DNA from: DASPWW01 sp963756745
Lineage (GTDB): Bacteria; Actinomycetota; Thermoleophilia; Solirubrobacterales; 70-9
NCBI GenBank assembly: GCA_963756745.1
Contig: CAVWOU010000008.1
Coordinates: forward strand, 1-51,539
Length of the DNA stretch: 51,539 bases
Reading direction: 5' to 3'
Positions 38,432 through 47,614 of the stretch are shown in pieces (the stretch's first letter is position 1; the number at the start of each line of letters is the position of its first letter). Under the pieces are notes generated by a model, which worked only from the letters and a program-made list of their open reading frames with translations, searched no databases and was not told the origin of the DNA. Both the position numbers and the translations under genes were made by a program.

Positions 38432-40524
38432 ACGACCACCGGGTTCAGCTCGACCAGCTCGAGGTCCGCGCTGAACAGGACCTCGCCCGTCGTGGCGGCG
38501 ACCCGGGCGGCCGCGCCGAGATCGAGCTCGGGCCGGCCGCGACCGCCCGTCAGTAGCTCGGCGCCGCGCAAGCCTCGAAGCGCGCGCTCGACGCGCGCGG
38601 GGGACGCGGGCAGCGGGATCACCGCCGCGTCGTCGAACGCCTCGGTCCAGATCCCGCCGAGCCCCACCGCCAGCGATGGCACGACGGCGTCGCGCCGCGC
38701 GGCGACCAGCAGCTCGACGCCGGTCGGGACGTGGCGCTCGACCAGAACCGCGCCGCGGCCAAGCGTCAGCAGCCGTCGGTGCGCGTCGCGCACCTGAGCC
38801 TCGGTGACGAGGTCGAGCTCGAGCGCGCCGAGCTCGGACTTGTGCCGTAGCTCCTCGTCGCTCAGCTTCGCGACCACGGGGGCGCCGAGCTCGGAGAGAA
38901 TGGCCGCCGCCTCGTCGGCGTCGCTCGCCAGCCGCCCCTCGACCACCGGCAGACCGGCATCGCAAAGAAGCTCCTTGGCGCTGTGCTCGGAAAGCCACCG
39001 ACCCCCTGCAGCGTTGGAGCTTTCCTCGGCGCGGCGCGCTAGCCCCGCGATCTCGCGGAGCCGCTCGGGATCGCCGGGCTCACGGCCGAGCGCGGCGGCG
39101 CACGCGACGCCGGTGCGAAGCCCGGCGATCGGGGGCACTCCCGCGTCGACCATGCGCGCCGCCGCGTCGTCCTGGAGCAGCTCCGGAAGCGTCGAGGACA
39201 CGAGCACCGGGACGCTCGCGACCTCGGCCCCGGCCAGGATCCCGTCCAGCACGGCGTCCCAGGACTCCTTGGTGTCCCCCTCGAGCCCGAACGGCTCGTC
39301 GTAGAAGACGATCACGCGCTCGACCGCGGGGTCGTCGCCGACCGCGGCGATCATGTCGCGCAGGAGCTCGCGGTCGCCCCACACCATCGCCGTGTAGTCG
39401 AGCGGGTTGGCCACGGTCGCGGCGGTGGGGAGGAGCTCACGGAGCCGATCGCTCGTGGACTCGGCGAACGGCGGGAACGCGATCCCCGTTGTGGCCGCCT
39501 CGTCGGCGGCGGCGCTCGAGTCGCCGCCTGAACACGTCAGGACCGCCAGGCCGCTCGGTTCACCCGAAACCGCGCGATCTGCTCCAGAATCGAGCGCGCG
39601 ATTTGCAAGCAAATCGCGCGGTTCCGATTGGGATGATCGGCTCTTGGGACGCTCGAGGGAGAGGGCCTTGGCCAGCTCGAGCAGGTCGTGGAAGTCCGCC
39701 GCGATCGCGGCGCCGGCCTCCTCGAGCAGGGCGCGGAACACGCGCTGATCGCCCGCGACCGCGCCCGTGTGTGCGGCCGCCGCCGATGCGCCGGCCTCCG
39801 AAGCCCCGACCTTGAGCACCGCAACCCCGATCCCGGCGTCGGCGCATGCGGCGAGGGCCTCGCACAGTCGCGCGCCGTCGCCGTCGTCCTCGAGGTTGAG
39901 CGCGACCGATCGCACGCCCTCCTCCTCGGCAAGGAAGTGGAGGAAGTCGGCGGCCTCGAGCACGGCCGCGTTGCCGCACGAGACCACGGTGTGGAAGCGA
40001 AGGCCGCGGTCGACCGAGATCGCGTTGACGGCCTGGTTGCCGCTCTGCGACACGATCGCCACGCCGCCGGGCTCGCGCGGCGGCAGCGCGTCGCCCCACA
40101 GCGCCACCCGTTCGGGGTACGACACGATCCCGTTCCCGTTCGGGCCGCATACCGGCAGCTCGTGGCGCCGCGCCGCGGCGATCAGCTCGCGCTCGAGCTC
40201 TCGGCCGCCTTCGACCTCGGCGAACCCGGCGCCGTACACGACTGCGCCCCCGCTCCCGAGCGCCCCGGCCTCCTCGATCACCGCCGGAACCGACGCCGCC
40301 GGCACCGAGACGACCACCGCGTCGGGGACCTCGGGCAGGTCGCCGAGCGACGGATAGCACTCGAACCCGTGAACGCTGGAGCGCTTCGGGTTGACCGCCC
40401 ACACCCGCCCCCCGTAGGAGAGCGTCTCGAGGTTGACCAGCGTCTGGCCGCCGTACGAGCCCTCGCTCTCGGACGCCCCGACGACCGCCACCGAGCGAGG
40501 GTGGAACAGGCGGCGCAGGTCCAC
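38341..40524 (-). CDS. NDP-forming acyl-CoA ligase with a palindromic insert
   Basis: A 727-residue NDP-forming acyl-CoA synthetase. Order of domains: CoA-binding (FHPRSVAVVGASESEGSYGG, 7-26; residues to about 130), ligase domains with SQSGNQAVNAISV (about 158) and the phospho-His loop AAAHTGAVAGDQRVFRALL (about 248), and a C-terminal ATP-grasp (ELGAPVVAKLSDEELRHKSE to FSADLELVELNPVVVYEDGA). It makes an acyl-CoA from an acid with ATP. Residues about 299-319 (RDLLANRALDSGADRAVSG) are an extra segment encoded by a palindromic DNA element. The acyl-CoA dehydrogenase gene lies 21 bp upstream on the same strand. Confidence 0.88.
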   Translation of the reverse strand: MDLRRLFHPRSVAVVGASESEGSYGGQTLVNLETLSYGGRVWAVNPKRSSVHGFECYPSLGDLPEVPDAVVVSVPAASVPAVIEEAGALGSGGAVVYGAGFAEVEGGRELERELIAAARRHELPVCGPNGNGIVSYPERVALWGDALPPREPGGVAIVSQSGNQAVNAISVDRGLRFHTVVSCGNAAVLEAADFLHFLAEEEGVRSVALNLEDDGDGARLCEALAACADAGIGVAVLKVGASEAGASAAAAHTGAVAGDQRVFRALLEEAGAAIAADFHDLLELAKALSLERPKSRSSQSEPRDLLANRALDSGADRAVSGEPSGLAVLTCSGGDSSAAADEAATTGIAFPPFAESTSDRLRELLPTAATVANPLDYTAMVWGDRELLRDMIAAVGDDPAVERVIVFYDEPFGLEGDTKESWDAVLDGILAGAEVASVPVLVSSTLPELLQDDAAARMVDAGVPPIAGLRTGVACAAALGREPGDPERLREIAGLARRAEESSNAAGGRWLSEHSAKELLCDAGLPVVEGRLASDADEAAAILSELGAPVVAKLSDEELRHKSELGALELDLVTEAQVRDAHRRLLTLGRGAVLVERHVPTGVELLVAARRDAVVPSLAVGLGGIWTEAFDDAAVIPLPASPARVERALRGLRGAELLTGGRGRPELDLGAAARVAATTGEVLFSADLELVELNPVVVYEDGAIVVDALAKATTAIAPAASSAAVTR
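39566..39626. repeat. Palindromic element inside a coding gene
   Basis: Outer arms AACCGCGCGAT (39568-39578) and ATCGCGCGGTT (39613-39623) are perfect inverted repeats. Inside, CGCGCGATTTGC / GCAAATCGCGCG (39595-39620) form a second perfect palindrome. The element lies in frame in the linker between ligase domains. It resembles REP or Rickettsia-type palindromic elements that insert in genes. Confidence 0.65.
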
Positions 40525-40545
40525 GATCCGTCCTCGCCGAGCGCG

Positions 40546-41754
40546 CTAGTGGAGCGTGCGCTCGACGCCCCGGCGCTCGAGCGCACGGGCGACGATCAGC
40601 CGCTGGATCTCGCTGGTGCCCTCCCACAGCCGATCGACGCGCAGCTCGCGCAGGAAGCGCTCGGCGACGTTCGTGCGCATGTAGCCGCGGCCGCCGAAGA
40701 TCTGCACGGCGCGATCGGCGCAGCGGTACGCGGCCTCGCTGACGAACAGCTTCGCCATCGCCGCCTTCGCGTGGACGACCTTGGGATCGGCGCCCGCGTC
40801 GACGAGCCGGGCGACCTCCATCGTCAGCAGCCGGCCGGCCGCCGTGTCGGCGGCGGAGTCGGCGAGCGGGAACGACACGCCCTGGTAGTCGAAGATCCGG
40901 CTGCCGCCCTGCTCGCGCTCGATCGCCCAGGCGACCGACTCCTCGAGCAACCGCCACATCGAGCCGACCCCGCGCGCGGCGATCCCGAGCCGCTCTTCGG
41001 TGAACCACGCGCGCTGGAGCTCGTCGCCGCCGCCGACCCCTCCGATCACGGCGTCGTCCGGAACCACGACGTCGGTGAACCGGATCGTCGGATGGCCGTG
41101 GGGGTAGGTGTGGGTGAATGGGGGGTCGTCGACGACGCTGATCCCCGCGGCTTCGCGGTCGACCAGGAACAGAGTCGGAAGCTTCTCGCCGTCCTCGATC
41201 ACGTTCGCCATCACGATGTACACAGCCGCGATGTCGCCATAGGTGACGAACCACTTCTCGCCGTTGATCACCCATCCGCCGTCGCTTCGCACCGCGGTGG
41301 TCGCGATCCGGGACGGATCCGACCCGGCCTCGGCCTCCGTCACCGCGTAGGCGTCGTGCATCTCCCCCCGCAGCGCCGGCCGCAGATAGCGCTCGATCTG
41401 CTCGTCGCTCCCGCTCTTGAGCACGTTGTATGCCCCGGGCATGTACCAGGAGAGCGCGTTCGTCGAGCGCCCCAGCTGCTCCTCGACTAGGAACCACTCC
41501 AGCCTCGACCACCCCTGCCCGCCGTGCTCGCGGGCGTGGAGCCCGCCGCTGAGACCCGCGTCGATCGACTCCCGCTTGATCCTCTGCTTCAGCTCGTCCG
41601 GGATCCGACCGCCGCTGCGCTCGGCGAGCTCCTCATTCGGGATCAGGACCTCGTCCACGAAGCGACGCGCGCGCTCGCGCAGGTCCTCCTGCTCGGCCGT
41701 CAGCTCGGCCGCGGCTGCGTTGTCGGCGATCAGCGTCGTCGTGTCGATGCTCAT
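40546..41754 (-). CDS. Acyl-CoA dehydrogenase
   Basis: A 402-residue FAD-dependent acyl-CoA dehydrogenase. Landmarks: DLRERARRFVDEVLIPNEEL (about 24-43), AYAVTEAEAGSDPSRIATTA (flavin and substrate strand, about 130-149), GEKWFVTYGD, RFTDVVVPDDAVIG, then AVQIFGGRGYMRTN and LRVDRLWEGTSEIQRLIVAR with the catalytic base region near residue 380. It introduces an alpha-beta double bond in an acyl-CoA. ATG 41754 has GGAGGA upstream. Start and upstream stop overlap as ATGA. Together with the adjacent acyl-CoA ligase it forms an activation-plus-oxidation pair. Confidence 0.9.
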   Translation of the reverse strand: MSIDTTTLIADNAAAAELTAEQEDLRERARRFVDEVLIPNEELAERSGGRIPDELKQRIKRESIDAGLSGGLHAREHGGQGWSRLEWFLVEEQLGRSTNALSWYMPGAYNVLKSGSDEQIERYLRPALRGEMHDAYAVTEAEAGSDPSRIATTAVRSDGGWVINGEKWFVTYGDIAAVYIVMANVIEDGEKLPTLFLVDREAAGISVVDDPPFTHTYPHGHPTIRFTDVVVPDDAVIGGVGGGDELQRAWFTEERLGIAARGVGSMWRLLEESVAWAIEREQGGSRIFDYQGVSFPLADSAADTAAGRLLTMEVARLVDAGADPKVVHAKAAMAKLFVSEAAYRCADRAVQIFGGRGYMRTNVAERFLRELRVDRLWEGTSEIQRLIVARALERRGVERTLH

Positions 41755-42144
41755 GATTGTCCTCCGTTCGCAGTTTGTCGTCCCGCCGCGGCGTCGAGCC
41801 GCTCGCGCTCGTCCGCCGTACTGTCCGCCGCGCGCCCCGGAAGCCCGAGCAGCAGGCCGTGGTGGTTGCGGACCACCTCGAGCGCGACGGCCCGCGCTCG
41901 CTCGACTTCCGGGTCCCGGTTGTCTCTCGGAGTTGTCGATCAGGTCCACGACCTCGCGCATGTACTCGAGCCAGGCCCGCGAGCGGGCGCGAACGACGAG
42001 CCGCTCCACGCGGGCGCGCTCGCTCTCGACGGCCTCCGCCGTCGCCGGACCTCCGGCGCGCAGCACCGCCACGCTGGCGGGGAGCTCGCGCTCGGGCTCC
42101 GGGGTGAGCGACAGCCACGCATCGCGTGCACTCGTGCCTGACAC
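41751..42144 (-). CDS. Small helical protein upstream of acyl-CoA dehydrogenase, one frameshift
   Basis: The first part, from GTG 42144, reads SGTSARDAWLSLTPEPEREL, ARVERLVVRARSRAWLEYMR and EVVDLIDNSE. One extra base near 41922 shifts the frame. The rest reads RDPEVERARAVALEVVRNHH and GLLLGLPGRAADSTADERER, ending at TGA 41751-41753 within the ATGA overlap with the dehydrogenase start. The overlap and reading sense argue that the shift is an error or a recent mutation. About 130 residues, mainly helical; family unknown to me. Confidence 0.5.
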
Positions 42145-42189
42145 GCGGCGGGATGATAACATCAACTGATCACAAAGTCAGGATCGCCC

Positions 42190-42206
42190 GATCTGGAGGG
42201 CAGATC
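42190..42206. promoter_or_regulatory. Inverted repeat in the divergent promoter region
   Basis: GATCTG-GAGGG-CAGATC is a perfect inverted repeat 24 bp before the Rieske oxygenase start and 46 bp from the divergent small gene. With a TetR gene immediately downstream of the oxygenase, it is a good candidate operator for both directions. Confidence 0.5.
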
Positions 42207-42229
42207 TTGCGTTTTTGCGTGATTCCCGC

Positions 42230-43390
42230 ATGACCACCTCCCCGGCACTGCTTCCGCGCTTCTACCGCGATCCCGCGGTGCTGGAGGCCGAGCACGAGCG
42301 GATCCTGGAGCGCAGCTGGCAGCTCGCCGGCCACGTCTCACAGCTGGCCGAGCCGGGGGACTACATGACCACCCACGCCGGCACGCAGCCGGTACTCGTT
42401 CTTCGCGACAAGCAGGGGGGATTGCGCGCGTTCCGCAACGTATGCCGCCATCGCGGCTCGCGGGTGCTGAGCGGCGAAGGGCAGTGCGGCAAGGCGATCC
42501 GCTGCCGCTATCACGGCTGGACCTACCGGCTCGACGGATCGCTGATCGGGATGCCGGAGGTGCGGAGCTTCGGCGAGATCGACAAGTCGAAGCTCGGCCT
42601 GCACCCGGCGAACGTGGACGAGTTCTGCGGGCTCGTGTTCGTCAACCTCGACCTCGACGCCACCCCGCTGTCGGAGCAGCTCGGCGAGCTCGAGGAGCAC
42701 CTGGCCCCGTACCGGATCCCCTCCCTCGTTCCCTTCGGCTCGACCGAGGGCCATCAGTCCGTGAACTGGAAGATCGTGATCGACAACTACCTCGAGGGCT
42801 ACCACGTCCCGATCGCGCACCCCGGGCTGATGCGCCTGCTCGACTACAAGCGCTACGAGCTCGAGCTCGGCGAGCACTACGCGTGGTTCGAGGCGCCGCT
42901 TCGCGACGAGCCGGCCGGGACGCGGCTGGAGCGGGCGTACCGCCGGTTCGTGAAGCCGATGCCCGGCCTTGACGCGGAGGTCGTGCGGATGTGGCAGTAC
43001 GTGTTCATCTATCCGAACACGGCGATCGACCTGTACCCGGATCAGGTGATGACGTGGCGGATCAACCCCGACGGGGTGCTGGGAACGCGCGACTCTTTCA
43101 CCGCGTATCGACCCGAGCGGCCGGGGCTTCGCAACCGCCTCGTGCAGCGGATGAACACGAGGCTGAACACGTTGGTCCACGAGGAGGACGTCGATCTGGT
43201 CGAGAACGTCCAGGCCGGGCTCGCCACCCGCGGGTACCGTCCGGGCCCGCTGTCGGGTCGCGAGGCCGCCGTGGGGTGGTTCGCGGATCGCGTGCGCGCG
43301 GACCTGGCGGCGGATGCTACGACGGGCGAGCTCGAGTCCGATCGCGAGCCCGCGCCCTCCCGCGAGCTCGCCGGCGAGCTCGCGGAGTAG
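42230..43390 (+). CDS. Rieske non-heme iron oxygenase, alpha subunit
   Basis: A 386-residue ring-hydroxylating-type oxygenase. The Rieske [2Fe-2S] ligands are Cys72, His74, Cys92 and His95 (CRHRG, CRYHGWTY). The mononuclear iron site is in DNYLEGYHVPIAHP (about 184-197), with the Asp acidic ligand expected near the C-terminal third. Relatives include aromatic dioxygenases and N-demethylases for glycine betaine, carnitine and stachydrine. The neighbouring amine-type importer and GcvT-like protein favour a demethylase role, by inference. No reductase or ferredoxin gene is adjacent. ATG 42230; the short upstream extension is unlikely. Confidence 0.88.
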   Translation: MTTSPALLPRFYRDPAVLEAEHERILERSWQLAGHVSQLAEPGDYMTTHAGTQPVLVLRDKQGGLRAFRNVCRHRGSRVLSGEGQCGKAIRCRYHGWTYRLDGSLIGMPEVRSFGEIDKSKLGLHPANVDEFCGLVFVNLDLDATPLSEQLGELEEHLAPYRIPSLVPFGSTEGHQSVNWKIVIDNYLEGYHVPIAHPGLMRLLDYKRYELELGEHYAWFEAPLRDEPAGTRLERAYRRFVKPMPGLDAEVVRMWQYVFIYPNTAIDLYPDQVMTWRINPDGVLGTRDSFTAYRPERPGLRNRLVQRMNTRLNTLVHEEDVDLVENVQAGLATRGYRPGPLSGREAAVGWFADRVRADLAADATTGELESDREPAPSRELAGELAE

Positions 43391-43393
43391 CTC

Positions 43394-44017
43394 TTGCCCG
43401 CGGCCCCCGCAACGGCGCAGCGCAGCGCCCGGGAGCAGATCCTCGACGCCGCCGTCGAGCGGATCGCCTCCGACGGAATCGACGCCGTGCGGATCGCCCG
43501 GATCGCGATGGACGCGCGCGTCTCGACTTCGCTCGTCCACTACCACTTCGAGAGCCGCGAGGCGCTCCTGGCCGAGGCGCTCGAGCATTCGTTCGAGCTC
43601 GCCGGCGACGTGCGGATCGGCGAGGACAACGGAGACGCCCCCTCGCACGCCCACCGGCTCGCCGCGATGATCGACCAGTGCCTGCCCTACCCGGGGACGC
43701 TCGAGCGCGACTGGCTGCTGTGGGTCGAGCTGTGGCTTCGCGCCGCGCGGCGGCCCGAGCTCCGCGAGACGGCGGCCCGCCTGTACGAGCGCATGCATCG
43801 CTGGTTCGGCGCGGAGATCGAGGCGGGGATCGCCGACGGCGAGTTCGCCGAGACCGACATCGGTCCGCTCGTCGACCGCATCCTCGCGTTGCTCGACGGG
43901 TTCGGCATCCGCGCTCTAGTTCGCGATCCGGCGGTTCCGCTCCCGTGGGCGCGCGCCGAGGTGTGGCGAATGCTGGCCGGCGAACTCGGCCTGGACGAGG
44001 CGGTTCCGCCGCGATAG
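43394..44017 (+). CDS. TetR-family regulator (first of two)
   Basis: A 207-residue TetR repressor. DNA-binding domain: AREQILDAAVERIASDGIDA, VRIARIAMDARVSTSLVHYH and FESREALLAEALEHSF (residues 10-62). The C-terminal ligand domain (LPYPGTLERDWLLWVELWLR) resembles the BetI/RutR-like branch, often linked to nitrogenous or choline-type ligands. TTG start three bases after the Rieske stop, so cotranscribed with it. The inverted repeat at 42190 is a likely target. Confidence 0.85.
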   Translation: MPAAPATAQRSAREQILDAAVERIASDGIDAVRIARIAMDARVSTSLVHYHFESREALLAEALEHSFELAGDVRIGEDNGDAPSHAHRLAAMIDQCLPYPGTLERDWLLWVELWLRAARRPELRETAARLYERMHRWFGAEIEAGIADGEFAETDIGPLVDRILALLDGFGIRALVRDPAVPLPWARAEVWRMLAGELGLDEAVPPR

Positions 44018-44023
44018 CTTTGT

Positions 44024-44046
44024 TTTAATGGCCGTTCAAGTAACGG
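44024..44046 (+). promoter_or_regulatory. -10-like box and inverted repeat before the second TetR gene
   Basis: TTTAAT (44024-44029) could be a -10. It is followed by CCGTT-CAAGT-AACGG (44032-44046), a perfect five-base-arm inverted repeat. This may be an autoregulatory operator for the second TetR and the ABC operon. Confidence 0.4.
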
Positions 44047-44067
44047 GGTAGGAGAGCAGAAAGGGAA

Positions 44068-44706
44068 GTGAGCCCAAGGCCCGCGACGGCGCATCTGAGG
44101 CGCCCCGAGATCCTTGCCGCCGCGCGGGAGGTGATCCGAGAGCGGGGAGTGAACGGTACGAGGATCGCCGACGTCGCCGAGCGCGTCGGAACCAGCCCGC
44201 CGGCGGTCCTCTACTACTTCGAGTCCAAGGAGGAGCTCCTCCGGGAGGCGCTCACCGAGGTCGAGGACCGCTTCTACGCCGAGCTCCAGGGCGAGCTGAC
44301 GCGGATCCCGAGCGCGCGCGACCGGCTCGTGTGGCTGGTCGAGTCCTCCGTCGACTCGGGCGACTCCGACGCCGTGCTGTGGATCGAGTTGTGGCCACAG
44401 GCACTGCGCAACGAGGAGCTCGCCGCCACACGCGAGGCGCTCGACCGCCGGTGGCGCGGGGCGATTGCCGAGATCATCCACGAGGGCCAGCAGCGCGGCG
44501 AGTTCGCCGGCGGCGACCCGGACGAGCTCGCTCGCCTCACCGCGTCGCTGCTGGACGGGCTGCTGATCCAGGTCGCGCTCGAGGACAGCGAGGTTTCCTC
44601 CGCGCGCGCGCGGGAGCTGTGCCTCGCGGTACTCGAGCGCGAACTAGGATGTGCGTTTACGCAACCGGCAAGTTCGCTCGCGAACTTTCCGTCCGGTGGT
44701 TACTGA
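44068..44706 (+). CDS. TetR-family regulator (second of two)
   Basis: A 212-residue TetR protein paralogous to its upstream neighbour: RRPEILAAAREVIRERGVNG, TRIADVAERVGTSPPAVLYY and FESKEELLREALTEVEDRFY (about 10-65), then VLWIELWPQALRNEELAATR in the ligand domain. Its gene leads directly into the transporter set (the binding-protein TTG starts one base after its stop), so it probably controls uptake. GTG start with AGGGAAG upstream. Confidence 0.85.
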   Translation: MSPRPATAHLRRPEILAAAREVIRERGVNGTRIADVAERVGTSPPAVLYYFESKEELLREALTEVEDRFYAELQGELTRIPSARDRLVWLVESSVDSGDSDAVLWIELWPQALRNEELAATREALDRRWRGAIAEIIHEGQQRGEFAGGDPDELARLTASLLDGLLIQVALEDSEVSSARARELCLAVLERELGCAFTQPASSLANFPSGGY

Positions 44707-44707
44707 C

Positions 44708-45856
44708 TTGAGCGGGAAACGAGATACCAGGGGCATCGTCGGGCTCCCAGAGGGGGTCGCCGGACAACTGCGCAGGCGCGAGCTGCTGCAGGCAGGCGCG
44801 GGCGCGGCGGTCGCCCTCGGTCTCTCGAGCTGCGGGATCGGACGCGGGCTCCAGGGCGACACCGACCGCGTGATCGAGCCGAAGGTCGACGGCGACCTCT
44901 ACTACTTCAACTACTCCCAGTACATCAACCCGGGGCTGGTGAAGGAGTTCGAGAAGAAGTACGACGTCCGCGTGATCCAGTCCTACTTCGACGCCATGGA
45001 GCCGATGCTGGCGAAGCTGCGGGCCGGCAACACATACGACGTGATCTTCCCGACCGCCGAGTACGTGCAGCGGCTGATCCAGCAGCAGCAGCTGCTCCGG
45101 ATCCCGCGCGACAAGCTCGAGAACATCGACAACATCTACAGCTACTTCGACGACCCCTGGTACGACCCCGACTCCGCGCACTCGGTCCCCTACTCGCTGT
45201 ACATCACCGGGATCGGCTACCGCGCCGACGTCATCGACAACATGACCGGCTCCTGGAACGACCTCGGAAACGAGGAGGCGGCGGGGCGGATCTACATGCT
45301 CGACGACTACCAGGAGGCGCTCGCCGCGGGCAACCTTCTGAACGGCTACGACATGAACACGGTCGTGGAGTCGGAGCTGGAGGCGACGAAGGAGTGGCTC
45401 ATCGGACTGAAGCCGCTGCTGCGCGGCTACTCGGTCGACACGATCACGAACATGTCGAGCGGAAACGCCTGGATCCAGCACCTGTGGAACGGCGACATCA
45501 TCAACACCCGCTACCGCGTCGACGATCCCGACACGATCCAGTTCCAGAAGTGCTCGGAGGGGTTCCCCGTGGGGAGCGACACCTTCGTGATCCCGGTCAA
45601 CGCCGAGCATCCCGGCACCGCGCTGCTGTTCATGGACTTCATGTGCGATCCAAAGAACGCCGCGCGCAACGTCAACTGGAACGGCTACCCGATGCCGAAC
45701 CGCGGTCAGGACCAGACGTTCGCCGACCTCGCCAAGGACGACCCGAACATCGTCGTCACGATCGACGACCTCGAGGGCGGCGACCAGTTCGCCAACCTTC
45801 CGCAGGAGGACCGCGAGCTGTGGACCAACACCTTCCTGGAGGTGAAGGCCTCGTAG
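44708..45856 (+). CDS. Polyamine-type ABC substrate-binding lipoprotein
   Basis: A 382-residue PotD/PotF-like binding protein. The N-terminus has RRRELLQAGAGAAVALGLSS followed by Cys, a twin-arginine-like signal with lipobox LSSC. Mature landmarks are LYYFNYSQYINPGLVKEFEK, AGNTYDVIFPTAEYVQRLI, VPYSLYITGIGYRAD and GFPVGSDTFVIPVNAEHPGT. The family binds spermidine, putrescine and other cationic amines; the exact ligand cannot be read. TTG 44708 fits the signal peptide and lies one base after the TetR stop. It starts the operon with two permeases, an ATPase and a GcvT-like enzyme. Confidence 0.85.
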   Translation: MSGKRDTRGIVGLPEGVAGQLRRRELLQAGAGAAVALGLSSCGIGRGLQGDTDRVIEPKVDGDLYYFNYSQYINPGLVKEFEKKYDVRVIQSYFDAMEPMLAKLRAGNTYDVIFPTAEYVQRLIQQQQLLRIPRDKLENIDNIYSYFDDPWYDPDSAHSVPYSLYITGIGYRADVIDNMTGSWNDLGNEEAAGRIYMLDDYQEALAAGNLLNGYDMNTVVESELEATKEWLIGLKPLLRGYSVDTITNMSSGNAWIQHLWNGDIINTRYRVDDPDTIQFQKCSEGFPVGSDTFVIPVNAEHPGTALLFMDFMCDPKNAARNVNWNGYPMPNRGQDQTFADLAKDDPNIVVTIDDLEGGDQFANLPQEDRELWTNTFLEVKAS

Positions 45857-45876
45857 CCCACGGCTGGTGTCCTGAG

Positions 45877-46728
45877 ATGAGCGAGAACCGCTTCGCGCAT
45901 CTGATGCTCGCCCCGGCGGGAGTGTGGCTGGTGCTGCTGTTCGCGGTGCCACTGGTAATCGTGCTCGCGGTCTCCCTGGGGACGACGGACCCCCTCTACC
46001 AGGCGGTCTACGGCTGGCACCCGGAGAACTTCGCCGACGTCTTCGACCCCCTGTTCGCGCCCGTGCTGCTGCGCTCGGTCGGCTATGCGCTCGCCACCGT
46101 CGTCCTCTGCCTGCTGATCGGCTATCCGATCGCCTACTACATCGCCCGCTTCGGCGGTCGCTGGAAGACGCTGCTGATCGCGGTCGTGGTGCTGCCGTTC
46201 CTCGTCAACTACCTCGTTCGCACCTACGCCTGGGTGGCGATCCTCTCCGACGAGGGACTGGTGAACGGGATCCTCGCCGACACCGGCATCGCCGAGAACG
46301 GCGTCCGCATGGTCAACACGTCGTGGGCCGTGATCGGCGGGCTGGTCTATGGCTACCTGGCGTTCATGATCCTGCCCCTGTACGCGGCGCTCGACCGCAT
46401 GGACCCCTCCCTGATCGAGGCCGGCAAGGACCTGTACGGGAGTCGCTGGCAGACCTTCTGGCACGTGACCTGGCCCGCCGCCTTCCAGGGTGTGGCTGCG
46501 GGTTGCGTGCTGGTCTTCCTCCCCGCGGTCGGCGACTTCATCTCCGCCCAGCTGCTGGGCGGCCCCGACACCTACATGGTCGGAAACCTGATCCAGCAGC
46601 AGTTCCTCGAGGCCGCGAACTGGCCCTTCGGGGCGGCGCTCACGATCGTGATGATGGCGTTTCTGTTGATCTGGATGTCGATCTACCTGCGCTCGGCGGC
46701 GCGGGCGTCAGACGAGGCCACAGCGTGA
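45877..46728 (+). CDS. potB: ABC transporter permease (PotB-like)
   Basis: A 283-residue permease with six transmembrane helices: LMLAPAGVWLVLLFAVPLVI at the start, GYALATVVLCLLIGYPIAYY, LLIAVVVLPFLVNYLVRTYA and, in the cytoplasmic loop, the EAA motif IEAGKDLYGSRWQTFWHVTW (about 184-203), which docks the ATPase. LPAVGDFISAQLLGGPDTYM is typical of spermidine/putrescine permease B. The next permease starts within its stop (GTGA). Confidence 0.9.
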   Translation: MSENRFAHLMLAPAGVWLVLLFAVPLVIVLAVSLGTTDPLYQAVYGWHPENFADVFDPLFAPVLLRSVGYALATVVLCLLIGYPIAYYIARFGGRWKTLLIAVVVLPFLVNYLVRTYAWVAILSDEGLVNGILADTGIAENGVRMVNTSWAVIGGLVYGYLAFMILPLYAALDRMDPSLIEAGKDLYGSRWQTFWHVTWPAAFQGVAAGCVLVFLPAVGDFISAQLLGGPDTYMVGNLIQQQFLEAANWPFGAALTIVMMAFLLIWMSIYLRSAARASDEATA

Positions 46729-47614
46729 GCGCCGAGGGATGGGCGGCGAGGCTGCCGCTGGCGCGGCGGCGCGGCGGGCGCAAGCGGCGGCGGGACTTCG
46801 ACCGCCCCCGCTTCCTGCTTGTCGTTCTTCATCGTGTTCGCTGTTCTTCACCTTCGCGCCGCTGGTGATCGTGGCGCTGTTCTCGTTCAACTCCACTCCC
46901 TCGCTGCAGAACTTCACCGGCTTCAGCACTGCAGTGGTACGACGAGTTCTTCAGCAGCGTGGGCCTGCGCGAGTCGCTGATCGCGAGCATCGAGATCGGA
47001 CTGGTGACGATGGTCGTCGGCGACCGTGCTGGGAACGACGCTCGCCTTCGCTCTCGTCCGCGCCCGGTCGCGGGTCGCACGGAGCAGCAACATCCTGATG
47101 CTGGTCCCACTCGTCACCCCGGAGATCGTCGCGGGCGTCTCGGCGCTGCTGCTGTTCACCCAGATCGGGCTGGACCTCTCACTGCTCACGATCATGATCG
47201 CCGAGATCACCTTCTCGATCTCGTTCGTGACCGTGATCGTTCGGGCCCGGCTGTCGGCTCTGAACCGCGAGGTGGAGGAGGCGGCGCTCGACCTCGGCGC
47301 CACCCGCATGCAGACGCTCCGCCTCATCGTCCTGCCCGCGCTGTGGCCGGCGATCATCGCCTCGGCCCTGCTGATCTTCGCGCTCAGCTTCGACGACTTC
47401 GTGATCGCGTTCTTCACCACCGGCGAGTCGCCGACGCCGCTGCCGGTCCAGATCTACTCGTCGATCCGCTTCGGCGTGACGGCCGACGATCAACGCGATC
47501 GGCACGTCGATGCTCCTGATCTCGTTCCTGATCCTCGCCGTGGCGGTTGCGCTGCCGCGCCTCTTGGGCCGCCGTGAGGAAGAGACTGTGCTGATCGGAA
47601 GGGAGACCGCATGA
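46725..47614 (+). CDS. potC: ABC transporter permease (PotC-like), five frameshifts
   Basis: Starting at GTG 46725, the expected PotC protein can be read only by switching frame five times, each time by one extra base (near 46822, 46846, 46928, 47022 and 47490). In order the pieces read RKRRRDFDRPRFLL, FFTFAPLVIVALFSFNSTPS, SVGLRESLIASIEIGLVTMV, GTTLAFALVRARSRVARSSN and the EAA loop VEEAALDLGATRMQTLRLIV, FALSFDDFVIAFF, then MLLISFLILAVAVALPRLLG and a stop at 47612-47614. Every domain piece is well conserved, so the breaks look like sequence errors or very recent mutations, not old decay. Confidence 0.7.
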
